DNA of 64,000 nt from positions 744,001 to 808,000 of the forward strand of contig CM074766.1 in assembly GCA_037355855.1 (NCBI GenBank), written 5' to 3'. The notes beneath the pieces were generated by a model. That model was given only the letters and a program-made list of their open reading frames with translations, had not been told where the DNA came from and did no database searches. Positions 1 through 10,506 of this stretch are shown here, piece after piece. How positions within the stretch are numbered: the stretch's first letter is position 1; every line of letters begins with the position of its first letter. The translations under genes were made by a program, and so were the position numbers. The DNA comes from Pseudo-nitzschia pungens (taxonomy: Eukaryota; Bacillariophyta; Bacillariophyceae; Bacillariales; Bacillariaceae).

Positions 1-688
1 CCGGTAAGATTACTACTACTACTGGTAATTAGTAGTAGTGGCAGTGGTATTAGATTCATCTAGTAGTACGTACAGTAATTACGTATGAGTCAGTCTGTAA
101 TTTTTACGTAGTAGTGGATTACGAGGTAAGATTATTACTACTACTAGTAATTACTAGTAGTAGTGGCAGTGGTATTAGATTCATCTAGTAGTACGTACAG
201 TAATTACGTATGAGTCAGTCTGTAATTTTTATGTTCAAAATCGTACAATTTTTTATTAGTAGTGGATTACGAGGTAAGGTTACCGGTAAGATTACTACTA
301 CTACTGGTAATTAGTAGTAGTGGCAGTGGTATTAGATTCATCTAGTAGTACGTACAGTAATTACGTATGAGTCAGTCTGTAATTTTTATGTTCAAAATCG
401 TACAATTTTTTATTAGTAGTGGATTACGAGGTAAGGTTACCGGTAAGATTACTACTACTACTGGTAATTAGTAGTAGTGGCAGTGGTATTAGATTCATCT
501 AGTAGTACGTACAGTAATTACGTATGAGTCAGTCTGTAATTTTTACGTAGTAGTGGATTACGAGGTAAGATTATTACTACTACTAGTAATTACTAGTAGT
601 AGTGGCAGTGGTATTAGATTCATCTAGTAGTACGTACAGTAATTACGTATGAGTCAGTCTGTAATTTTTATGTTCAAAATCGTACAAT
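1..688. repeat. Tandem array of 126- and 156-bp units
   Basis: Five head-to-tail copies start near 1, 127, 283, 440 and 566. Each shares a core of about 80 bp running from AGTAGTAGTGGCAGTGG to AGTCAGTCTGTAATTTTTA. Two unit lengths occur, about 126 and 156 bp; the longer has an extra segment containing TTCAAAATCGTACAATTTT. Each unit begins with an imperfect palindrome of TAC/GTA triplets. The array is cut by the left window edge, so the true copy number is unknown. No coding potential is seen. Confidence 0.9.
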
Positions 689-1235
689 TGCACCTTTAGG
701 TATCACAACCACACATACTCGTACGGTATACTTATCAAAACCACTAGAGGTACGAAATTAGACAATTTTCATTAAAAACCAGCATCACAACTCCGACGAA
801 AATATATTATGCCAATTTCTCATAAAACCAGTAATACTACAACTTAGACGAAAATATAATATGCCGATTGATTCAAAAACCGATCAATTAATATTGCTAT
901 TTCTCATCAAAAACAGTAAAAATGTCTATTTTCATAACCGCGAATGTCCTCGGTTTTAAGCGTTGAAATTGTACTGGCTCTACGCACTAAAAACAGTATT
1001 TTTCAGTTTTTACCAAAATCCCGTTTCTCACACTCTTCAGCTTCTTAAGGAAGTTAAAGTTACGTTTGTAAATGTGATCAAAGTTAGGGATAATCATTTA
1101 CAACTCCACTAATTGAGAATGACTATGGCCAGCAATAGCCAGGCCTCTAGAATGAACAAAATAAATGTCATTCTCGACGGAGGCTTCTTTGCTTGCCTTA
1201 GGATTAAATTGCAATTTTTAAAGACTGAATACAAC
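689..1235. other. AT-rich spacer between tandem array and tRNA genes
   Basis: No open frame of note and no recognisable element. It holds several diverged AAAACCAGTA/AAAACAGTA words at about 100-bp intervals (near 777, 826, 879, 911 and 989), which may be an eroded repeat. Confidence 0.5.
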
Positions 1236-1307
1236 AGCTCAGTAGCTCAGAGGTAGAGTGTTGGGCTCATAACCCAAAGGTCCGTGGATCGAAACCACGC
1301 TGAGCTA
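1236..1307 (+). tRNA. Initiator tRNA-Met (anticodon CAT)
   Basis: A full cloverleaf of 72 nt can be drawn: acceptor AGCTCAG pairs with CTGAGCT, D-stem GCTC with GAGT, anticodon stem TTGGG with CCCAA around loop CTCATAA, T-stem CGTGG with CCACG, discriminator A. CCA is not encoded. Three eukaryotic initiator marks are visible: the A1-U72 end pair, three G-C pairs next to the anticodon loop, and T-loop ATCGAAA with A at positions 54 and 60. It therefore should supply Met-tRNAi for translation start. Its anticodon arm is also the best match to the primer-binding site of the copia element at 47.3-54.4 kb. Confidence 0.95.
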
Positions 1308-1318
1308 GCGTCACTGCT

Positions 1319-1325
1319 GACATCG

Positions 1326-1364
<39 letters not shown>

Positions 1365-1398
1365 TTCGTTGGCGCAGGTTCGAATCCTGCCGATGTCA
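1319..1398 (+). tRNA. tRNA-Leu (anticodon TAG)
   Basis: An 80-nt type II tRNA with acceptor GACATCG/CGATGTC, anticodon stem CCAGA/TCTGG, loop TTTAGGC (anticodon TAG), a long variable arm and T-arm GCAGG-TTCGAAT-CCTGC, followed by discriminator A. The long variable arm plus the TAG anticodon fit leucine. It lies only 11 bp after the tRNA-Met on the same strand, and a T-run at 1400-1404 could terminate RNA polymerase III. Confidence 0.95.
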
Positions 1399-2638
1399 CT
1401 TTTTGCGGGTCCAGCACCAGTTGTAGTTGTCAGAAAAAGTAAATACTAGAAGTAATAGAGAAGCAAAAAGAGACGACCAGCAGAAATCACTGCAGCCAGT
1501 AGTTTGCAACACTAGCTTCCTCACATGAGTCGTACCGGTACGAAGCACTGCATCCAACGTCTTGACACCTCGTCCGTCTTTCATCATGGTGATATCGTGC
1601 ACAATGGCTCCTTCTCAAGAGATGACAATTCTTCCGTGCCGTACGGTACGAGTACCCGGTAACTTACTGTTGGATAGAAACATAGCAAGTGATGTCATTT
1701 TCATTCACGCGGTTGCGTTGTAACACAACACTGTGCTGCTGGTAGGAGTACTAGTAGCCGGGGTGGGGGATACAACGACAAGAAGCGTGCATCCTTTGAT
1801 AGTTCTAGTAGCATTTAGTCTGCTTGTACCCATATGGTTGATGGACAAACATTGGTGGAACACAACAGGCGGTGCAGACAACGGAAGCACCTCCACATTC
1901 TTCCATGGATGGAACGGGAAGGAACATCTTTCAATGAACAGCATCCTCCAACCCCCCCCCGAAAGGAATGCGTCGCGCAAACGAATTGTGTGCGCCGTTT
2001 TCCAACAAAACTCCACGAGAACATCCAGCAAGCAGGAACGAATCGAGTCGAACTCCGTGGACAAACAGCTGGGAAATCTTTCCTTCGAATCATCAGCGAA
2101 TGAAATGTTTTGCAGGTGGCCGTACAAGTGTCAAAGCACGACGACGAATACGGTAGTACACTTGCGTTGCGTGTCGTGCAATACTACCTACCGAGCTTCG
2201 AAGGAAGGGGAAAGACTCTATTCATGGGACAGTAATAGTACTACTACTTGTCCCAAACAATCGTGGCAATGGAAAGGGCAACACAACAAACTCGTTTGGG
2301 TGGCATGAAACAAAAATTGATGAATTAGATTTAGACTTGTTATGAATGACTCACTCCTTTCCGTGGAGTTGTGTGTGGGATGCTTTACAAATAAACAATA
2401 ATGATGGCAATAATGAGACTGTTATGAGTTGATAAGAATGACACGGAATGACATTGTTGTTCCGTGCTGTTTGCGGTCCTTGTCGGTCTGTCGGCCGCTG
2501 ATGTTGCAGTGGTGGTTGCGTTGCGTTGCGTCGCCGTGCCCCGTTGCCCCGAACGAAACGATGCAAACGAAACCAAACAACCCAAAGAAACGTGATCGCT
2601 CCTTTCCTTTCCTTTCCTTCCCTTCCGGCAACCAATTT
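1399..2638. other. Spacer with one weak reading frame
   Basis: An ATG-started frame at 1841-2308 (+, 155 aa, Ser/Thr/Asn-rich, Cys-containing) has no recognisable motif. Opposite-strand frames overlap it, so it is not called as a gene. The stretch from 2309 has only short frames and TTTCC-type simple sequence near 2607-2625. Confidence 0.4.
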
Positions 2639-3985
2639 TTACGATATGTGGGCCATCCCCATGACCAAGAATCCGTTCGGTTCCGAAAAGTCCCCGTACG
2701 ACATTCTCAGCTCTGGAAACGTTTCGGAACAAAACCAAGACGAGAACCAAGAAGCGGTTTGGATGGGATGCGTGAGTGAAGTAAAGAATGACAAACATGC
2801 GAGGTGCAGCACTCGGTGCTCGGTCTGCGATCGGATTGGATTGGATTGGATTGCGTTGCATTGCATCCCACAAAAAGTCCATACAAATCCCAAACAATTA
2901 CACGTACCTTCCCCCGCCTTGATGTCCTTCAGGGCGTAGATCGGGGGATCTTGGCATCCGTAAATCCGTTGGTTACCGACAACGCCGATTTTCTGTCCAA
3001 TGTTCAGGAGCTCGGTGGCTGTTGGTTCATGGATTCCCAAGACGTAATCCTCTTCAACCTCGTACTCATATTCGTCGTCATCATATTCTTGGTCATAGGC
3101 ATCGTCATCGTCATCGTCGTCATAGGCATCGTCATCATCGTCGTCGTCATCGGCACCCCAGTCGTCCCCGCTGTTGATCAGCGAGGTGTGATCGGCATCC
3201 AGACACACAATGAAATCATTCTCCTCCGGCGTCTTGCGGGTGGCGTACAGCCACAAAAAGACGTCGCAAAAGAGGGGCGACTCCTTCTCCACAAGGTAGG
3301 CGAGAAAGTCCCTGACGCTCTCGGTGTTGTAAAACTCCATCGCGTTGGTCGGCTTCGTCACCATCGTGCCGGCAGCAATGTCCTCCGTGGCAAAGACCCC
3401 CCGGCCGATGTGGGGAATCGCCTTGATTTCCACCGGCACCAAAAAGTGGTCCGGGTTGTAGCGTTCCACAGAGGGGGGGCGGTTTCTGGCGTTGGGATTC
3501 TTCCGGGTCGCTTGGACGTAGGCCTCCACCAGCAGCGAGTAGTCGTCGTCGGTGGGGATCGACGAATAGGCATCGGGGTCCGCGATGGTGTTGTAGTCCG
3601 TGGCGTCGCAGTTCAACTTGTCGGTGATCCTCCCGAGGTCGATGAGCGAGCCCCAGTCGTCGTAGTGGTACTTGAGGGTGTCCCAGTAGGTCAGAAAGTC
3701 TTTGGTGCGCGGAGAAGGGCCATTGGCACCGTTGCTATTGCTATTGATGTTGCTGTTGCTGTTGTTGTTGTTGTTGTTGTTATCATTGTTATTGACATTG
3801 TCATTGTTATTGTCGTCGACGCACAAGGATCGGGACCCGTCGGCGGAAGTTGTTTCGCAGGTTGGAGATTCTGGAGGAGATTTTTTAGGACTTGGTGTGG
3901 CGCTTGCTCCGTTCCAACTCAGAATAGTACAAACGATTGGGAGTACAAGTATTGCGATTTTGCCGATGGTGGCGGCTGCTCTCAT
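2639..3985 (-). CDS. SET-domain protein with signal peptide and acidic insert
   Basis: The two-exon model is 3985-2908 and 2712-2639 (383 aa), with a 195-bp intron (GTACGT...TTCCAG). Joining them recreates the AGEELRMSYGDF signature of SET methyltransferases. The start is the first ATG ahead of a hydrophobic segment (residues about 8-24), predicting a signal peptide. An Asn-rich low-complexity stretch follows. The SET fold begins near residue 170 with IPHIGRGVFATEDIAAG. The usual NHS region reads LINSGDD and is followed by about 40 residues of mostly Asp and Glu. SET proteins move methyl groups from S-adenosylmethionine to lysine; the changed catalytic motif makes activity uncertain. A secretory-pathway location is inferred from the N-terminus only. 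The upstream open frame without ATG (to 4339) is not used. Confidence 0.75.
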   Translation of the reverse strand: MRAAATIGKIAILVLPIVCTILSWNGASATPSPKKSPPESPTCETTSADGSRSLCVDDNNNDNVNNNDNNNNNNNSNSNINSNSNGANGPSPRTKDFLTYWDTLKYHYDDWGSLIDLGRITDKLNCDATDYNTIADPDAYSSIPTDDDYSLLVEAYVQATRKNPNARNRPPSVERYNPDHFLVPVEIKAIPHIGRGVFATEDIAAGTMVTKPTNAMEFYNTESVRDFLAYLVEKESPLFCDVFLWLYATRKTPEENDFIVCLDADHTSLINSGDDWGADDDDDDDDAYDDDDDDDAYDQEYDDDEYEYEVEEDYVLGIHEPTATELLNIGQKIGVVGNQRIYGCQDPPIYALKDIKAGEGTCNCLGFVWTFCGMQCNAIQSNPIRSQTEHRVLHLACLSFFTSLTHPIQTASWFSSWFCSETFPELRMSYGDFSEPNGFLVMGMAHIS

Positions 3986-6900
3986 CGTGCGGGAATGGGA
4001 TGCTAAGGTTGCTGTAGACGGTGCTTGAGTTGGGTGTTGAGTCGGGTTCCAGATTCCAGAGTCGGTGCGGCTTCTTTTCGTGGATGGGGTCAAATTATGG
4101 CAGTGCGTTGGCTTACTTTTGAGATAGGGTGGCCTCGTGTCATCCAATGAGGGTTTCCTTCTCAAGGCACGTGCCTGAATTTGGCTTTTTCCATACAACA
4201 ATTCCCGCGCTTTCTTTTTCGAACCTGTCAATTTTAATAATTCGTAAATGTCAGTTGAAGTATTTCGTGTCAAAATGACAAAATGAGAGAAACGCATGCC
4301 AAAAAACACAAAAAGGTAATTACAGTACATACCATACAATTAATTACAAGCATCGCTACCTAAGGCTTACTTCCGACCAAAAATACTTAGTAAACAATGC
4401 GCACAACGGATGCCAATTGGCAGCACATTTCAAAACTTCTCAACGGGCAGGTTGAAAAATACTCAATATTTCGGCAACACGAACGACTCGCATAAGGAAA
4501 TATGACGATTTCATTCGTCAGTCGTATAGTGTCAGAGCCCAGTAACCTTATCATTCCACTCCCACCCGGAACCATACCGTAACAAAAACGGTTTGCTCTG
4601 ATCGTGAGACATTTCGGTTCTGAGAAACAAGTACGAAGTAATAGAAAACATAGATAGAGTATTGTATTCCCAATGCTCCTAAAAAGGATCATTGTTTTAT
4701 ACGTAGTATTCATGAACGCTTTGCTGTAAGGGGGAACATAGAAAAAATTATTCATTCAGTTCGATTGAATCTTGTTACGGTTCGGCGGATGCTCGGTGGA
4801 AGCGCTTTTTTCTCCTGTGACTCCTTTTTTGAGATGTTGTTGCGTGTGTGTGATCACCATCATCGCGCACATGAACATTCTTCACAAACGGGTTGTATGC
4901 TCGGACAAACTCCTGCGATACCCGCGATGCGAAAGAAGGCTCGGATACCGTACAGTACCGGTACGGGGGTATGAGGGCATGTTCTACGTGATAACGGACT
5001 ATCTTCTCTCGTGGTAGTACTTTGCGGCATTCTTACTTCTTCTTCTATTGTGATTCCTATTCGCATTCCTTCTTACAATTATTGTGCTCGTTCCCATACC
5101 AGTGCCAAGAGTGACCCTCTCGGGCCTCTCGGGGACTGATCCCAACTCTGTGGGGATTGGAAAGCGATCAGAAATGACCTGCTTCGGTACTAGTATGGTG
5201 CTGAGGAGGAGCTTGTTGTTTGTTCCACAACAAGAAGGGGAGACAAGCTGCTGGTGATTGTTGCGGTGCTAGTGGTCTCATGTGTAGAAGCTGGCAACTT
5301 TCAGCTACTGCTATCTTCTGTTAGCACTATGTGATAGGCATGTTTCCTATCACGAGAATACAAACTGTCTTTGTTCTGCATATCTTCATTCTTGCTGATT
5401 GATCACTAAGGTTTTTCAAGTGTGAGGATGTGCGAACTAGTAGTATCTGTTATTGCTGTCCTTGTTGGTGGCTTATTTTTCTATCCAATCAACAGAGGCA
5501 GTTCCTGTTAGTAGTTTGTATGGTACTACTACTGCTAGGATGGGAAACACACTGAAACCTCCAAATGGCAAGATTGTCTATTCTGAAAAAAAGGCCAAAG
5601 CTGCTCAAAACTTCAATTTGGTGGAGTTCTAGCCCACTTGGGGGATGGAGGGGGCATCCATCACCACTTCTTGCAACACTACTAGTAGTAGTATTACTAG
5701 TAGGCAGGAGATGACATGCTTGTTGTGACCATGATGCTACTACTAGTACTAACAACCCCAATGTCGTGAATGACTTGTGGGGATGCAAACTGTCTAGCAA
5801 ATCTTCTTGTCAGGAGGTTCCTTTAGGATTTGAAGCAATATTATTGAGGTGTTACCCCTTGTTTGAAGATTCATCTCCAGATCATCAAAATGGGTAATGG
5901 GAATGGCCATTGTTATTAGTGATGGAAGCACTCCCCTGTCATGGATGAGTGGATTGACCCTTTTGTTTCTTAGTACAACAATATTATCTGATTTAGTGCA
6001 CACCAATTGCCATACTACCGTGGTTACTACTACTACTACTACTACTAGACTAAGGCTTACTTATTGATCTGGGTTATCACTAAAATAATGCTACACCACC
6101 CCACAATCCTCAATAAAACATTTGATTTTGAAATTTTGGGACAGTCTCACCACCACCAACTAATCATGACAGTGTAACAAGCTCGTGGTCCGAATTACTA
6201 GTAGTACTACGGTAGTTCAGTAGTAGTAGTGTTAGTACGTAGTTGTACGGTATTACTACGTATTTATTTTTGAATTGTGTATACGTACGGTACGTACCAT
6301 AAGTACTTCGTAATTCGTACGAAGTACAGGTAAGGTTACTTAACCTTACTTCGAATTACTACGTATTGTTTATCTGATAACCCCCAGAAGTACATGTACT
6401 ACAGAATTCCTATCAGCTGTCCCCGGGTTTCAGTAGAAATTAGTAGTCGGGGACGTATAACCCGGGGACAGCTGATGAGAACTTTGTAGTAAAGTTACAA
6501 CTTCCAATAGAATCCATATTATTGTCTGACGTCTTCATTAAAAACCGAACTGGTCGTGCTCCATTGAGATGTTTCGTCATAAAATATATTCATTTTTTAA
6601 AAAAAATCGATGTTCTTTGTTCAAAATTAAAACATAAAATTTCGCGACCATAGAACCTTCAGAGTTGCAGCAAGGAATTTTCATACCCGTGTAGTCAAAG
6701 ACCAATAAATAATTTTCATAAAGAAGAATGAGCTCTCATTATTTTCGGGAGGTATTGTAGTTCTGTTTTGTCTTCCTTTCACGTTTATGACGGTTTCGCC
6801 ACCTCATGGGCAGCAACGCGACGACGAACGGGACCAAGAAGCAATTCTTCATGTTCTTGTGATAAATAAATTAATTTTTTTAATCATGATGTTGAACCGT

Positions 6901-7282
6901 TGTACGACGGACTCACATTTTACCTCTCATTAAATTACGAACTCATGGACTCCGATTTCAAATGAGCGTTTTAAAAACGTTACAAGGAACAAAAAATCTA
7001 CACTTCTGTCAATAAATCCTAATCCCGGCACCGTCAAGTGTTCCGGTTTCACTAAGTACGTTGCTCGGAGAGGTCCGTTGGAATTATTCGTAAGATCGTC
7101 GTATCAAACTATCAACTCTCGGGAATAATAATGCGTCTTCGTACCAAAAGCGATTAGGGGTAAGTTATCCGTACACATCATAGTTCGTATTTAACGTTAC
7201 ATTGTATTCTCCCAAAAAGAAAATCTTCCGACGCCTCACCTGCGATGCTTACAAAATTTCTTGAAGCGGAAAATACGAAACG
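3986..7282. other. Long spacer rich in triplet and GTAC words
   Basis: No convincing gene in 3.3 kb; the open frames (for example 4387-4755 and 5489-5800, minus) are short and without motifs. It contains TACTAC/TAGTAG runs (5520, 5680, 6020, 6200), palindromic GTACGGTAC words (4955, 6285) and GTAAGGTTAC-type words near 6330. The 91-bp foldback element at 6399-6489 is listed separately. Confidence 0.5.
6399..6489. mobile_element. 91-bp foldback (MITE-like) element, copy 1
   Basis: It starts CTACAGAATTCC and ends GAACTTTGTAG. The arms continue as CTATCAGCTGTCCCCGGGTT and its near-complement, around a loop containing GTAGAAATTAGTA. It is flanked by TA on both sides (6397-6398 and 6490-6491), as expected for a TA target-site duplication. 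Length and end structure match copies at 23131 and 23724. It is too short to encode protein, so it would be non-autonomous. Confidence 0.8.
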
Positions 7283-7967
7283 ATGACTTTGGTTCTACAC
7301 AACGTGAATCTAAATCGAACAGACAGCACCACGAGGAATGGATGCGATTCTCCCAAAAAATTTGTCGATGTGCCTTTTCCAAGCTGCGACGCAGGACGCA
7401 TCGAACGACCTTCTCCAATAGCTCTGCGATCGTCACGATCAATGATGAGCATCGACAGCGAGACAACATTCCCTGATGCCAATAGCGGGACAATACGGTT
7501 AGGTTCTGTCGATTCCCCTGGTACAGCTAAGTCGGCGTTTAGCGTTGTACCAAACGCGATTGGATTCCGGCCATTCTATCAACCAGAAGATGCTGCTACC
7601 TTGAAGCATTTGAGCAGCTCGGACAAAGAAAAGGTTGTGCGCGTACCTGATGTTCGGCGTCGGCCAATAGTTGAATTTGTCTTTGATGATACGAATGGCG
7701 AAATTCCTCCTCATCTCTTGTTTCCCATACTGTAAGGGAAGAGGAAAACATACAACTACCTGGGGAAGGGTACTGCACCGAATAGATTTCCACCAAGTCG
7801 CTAAGAAACGAGTTCGATTGGTCATCAATCATCTGCGTTTTGATTTTGTACGCGCTAGTGCTACGGTGAACAACAAGAGAAAACTGAATGTGACATTCAT
7901 TTGGATAAAAGAAGAAAATTCTGCTTCACAATACCACGAGACGCAGTCATTGCGTTCTAATCGCTAA
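7283..7967 (+). CDS. Hypothetical two-exon protein
   Basis: The model joins 7283-7731 and 7859-7967 (185 aa) across a 127-bp GTAAGG...CGCTAG intron that keeps the frame. The first exon is an ATG-started Ser-rich frame ending in VEFVFDDTNGEIPPHLLFP; the frame stops exactly where the donor GTAAGG begins. The second exon encodes a basic tail with KRKLNVTFIWIKEEN. I do not recognise a family and see no signal peptide or membrane segment. The intron is inferred from splice sites and phase only. Confidence 0.45.
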
Positions 7968-8723
7968 TAAGTCGTCGCTCGATGACACTGCAGGACAGCA
8001 CTTGTCCTAAGGCGAGAAGCTTTCAAAGCGAAAGCCCTTCGGGTATTTAAAGGACCTTTTGTTTCATTACTTTTTGTTTCAAATTTTACTGTAATCTTAC
8101 AAATCAAATATGTTCCATAGTTATTCCCTTTTTTTATACAAGATGCATTGCATGTAGTCTGAAAGGGAGAGATGAAGGTATATTGTATTAAGCCTCAGCG
8201 TCATCAATCACAGCACTGGCCATTTCCGCATCCACCGTAACCTTCATCCTGCTTGAAGCGTTTTGCGTCAAGTCCAATGTTCGAACCCCCCCCCCCCCCA
8301 CCACCACCACAACCGATAGATGTAGGCGCTTCCACTCGTAGTGTCGACAACTCGTGGAACCTATCACGTTTTCGCTCGTCGCGTACGAGTTGCGAAATCC
8401 TTTTTCTTTTAATTCCTGCCTATTTGCGTCGGCACCAGCAGAGAAACAAGGATTGTGGCGTGCTCATCGAAACACACCAAATGCTTAAAATTCTTCAATT
8501 TTCTACTAGCATTTGGCGAATCCTTGTTCTTCTTCCAACTGCCAAGACTTGTTAATTTTTTAGAGTAATCAACAAACATATTAGTAGTAGTATCATCAAC
8601 AGGCACTAGTAACATCGTCAGAGACCGCACCAAGTGTTGATACTACTATTTCATCTGCACGCACCTTGCGCGAGGAAAAGGATGAGTTTGTTTGCAATTT
8701 TGCTAATGCTACTAGTAGTAGCT
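7968..8723. other. Spacer with poly-C and triplet tracts
   Basis: A C-tract followed by CCA triplets lies at 8286-8310 inside an unconvincing 100-aa frame (8253-8555). A short perfect-arm hairpin (AGCTTTC..GAAAGCC) sits near 8019-8035. Nothing else is recognisable. Confidence 0.4.
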
Positions 8724-10506
8724 TTACTTTTCTATATGATCGTATTTTTGCGATATTTGGGGCAATTTAACAGCCAAGGGGCTCCAACAGATGCCGAACC
8801 ACAGGGCAACTGCTGCTAGTATGAACGACAATCCCTCGGGGGTGACTCCCATGTAATCCATCAGTAACCCACCACCCAAGGCCGAAAGGCATTCTGCTGA
8901 CAATGCAACACTCGTGTCAATACTGCTCACGCGTCCCAACAATCGAGGTGGTGTATATTTTTGAATGAGCAACGTGGAAGCGACCCAAGTCATACTCGAT
9001 CCAATTGATCTCACTATGCCTGATAGTAAAGTGTTTGCGAAGAAATCTGGAAATAAAGCCATTTGCCAAAGCCCAAAAGCCTGGAAGAAGAAACCCGACA
9101 AACACAATCTCGCAATGCTTCGGGGACGTGACAAGTTTGAAAAAACGTCAACAAAGTAGGATCCAATAATGCAACCAACCCCCACAAAGCCGAACAGTGC
9201 CCCTAGTTTTAGTGAAGTTAAAGATGGGTTCACTTCGGACCCTCGTGAGCTAAAGGTCACGTTGAGGACATCTGCTGAGCCAAAAGAAGCCGCAGCCGAT
9301 CCTTTCAACAATGCATAGGCACCCACCAATGGTTCTTGAACAAAAAGGTACTTCAAACTCTGTGCAAACATGGTCCAACTAGGTCCATTGCTGCCATTTT
9401 CATTTGCACCATGTTGTTTCATATCTTTTGCACCATGTTGTTTCATATCTACTTCTCTTGCTTCGTCTGTCGAATGTACCTGTTCCTCAAGCAGAAACTC
9501 TGTTTCACCTTTGGTAGCACTCTTAAGATTCTTGCCTTTTGTTGCTTCAACTGTGACGTTATAATCTCCTTGCACGCCATACTGCAAGAATGCCGCACTA
9601 CTCAAGAATGTCACCGAATCAATAATAAAACAGCCATCGATGCCAAATGTAGCGACCAATATGCCGCCAATCATACTACCCAGGGCGGCCATTGTACTCC
9701 AAGTCATTCCTGTCAACGTTGTTCCCTTTTTCAACTCTTCATCGTTTTCTTCCTCGGTCTTGTTCGGATTATTCCCAACCAGCTGCGGAACGATAGCTTT
9801 GTTGCTTGGAAGGTATAATCCCGACAACACCTCGAGGACAAAATTGGCCAGATAGCAAATTGGTATAGATTTTTGCTGATAAGACCACAAAAAGAGCCAG
9901 ACCACTCCCGAAGATAATACATCTAGTGAGATTTGTACCCTACGGCGATCGTAGGAATCTGCTAATACTCCACCAATGGGCATAGAAACGACGTTGGGTA
10001 ACAACTTCACCAAAACCAAAATCGAAATAAGAGTATTTTTGTCACTGTCATTGTTCGTCACTTCTTGGATCAACGAAATCGAAGCCATATAAGTCATCCA
10101 ATCTCCCTGCATTTTTGTAGGAGGAATCCGCTCATTAGAAGCAATGGCAAACAAGGACAACGCAGAACTCACCGAATGAAGTGAAAAATCGAAAGACGCA
10201 AATCATAGTCTCACTTACCATTCGGTTCACAACGTAACTAAACCAAAAGTTTCGATAATTTTTGTTCAAACTCAAAAGATTCACATAGGTAAGACTACTC
10301 GACTCATCACTCTTTTTGCAGGTACTATTGCTTAGACTATCGACGATGCTACCATATCGGTTCCCATTTGTGTACTTTTCATCGCCACCGATCTCTTCCT
10401 CATCGCCCCACAATTTCCAAGACACCAACAAAGACTTTATCGGAGCCTGCACTTCTCCCTGTCTACCTTGACCTTCCCCATCCATTCTATTTTCGTCAGA
10501 GGACAT
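8724..10506 (-). CDS. Major facilitator superfamily transporter (MFS_3-like)
   Basis: The exons 10506-10219 and 10106-8724 give 556 aa; the 112-bp intron (GTAAGT...ATGCAG) joins NRM to GDWMTYMASIS, restoring the typical first membrane helix. ATG at 10506 follows a longer frame that lacks an upstream ATG. Roughly twelve hydrophobic segments are visible. The loop between helices 2 and 3 carries GGVLADSYDRRRVQ, the MFS motif A form. The family moves small molecules across membranes and includes EntS/TetA-like exporters; the substrate cannot be read from sequence. The central loop contains an in-frame 24-bp duplication giving MKQHGA twice (about 9400-9455). Membrane location is confident, organelle unknown. 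Confidence 0.85.

Noticed and set aside
1841..2308. 155-aa plus-strand frame after the tRNAs
   Set aside because: ATG-started but polar, without motif or codon support, and overlapped by other frames of equal length.
2804..4006. 400-aa plus-strand frame rich in Val and Ile
   Set aside because: It is the mirror of the Asp/Asn-rich SET protein gene and starts without ATG; no domain is seen.
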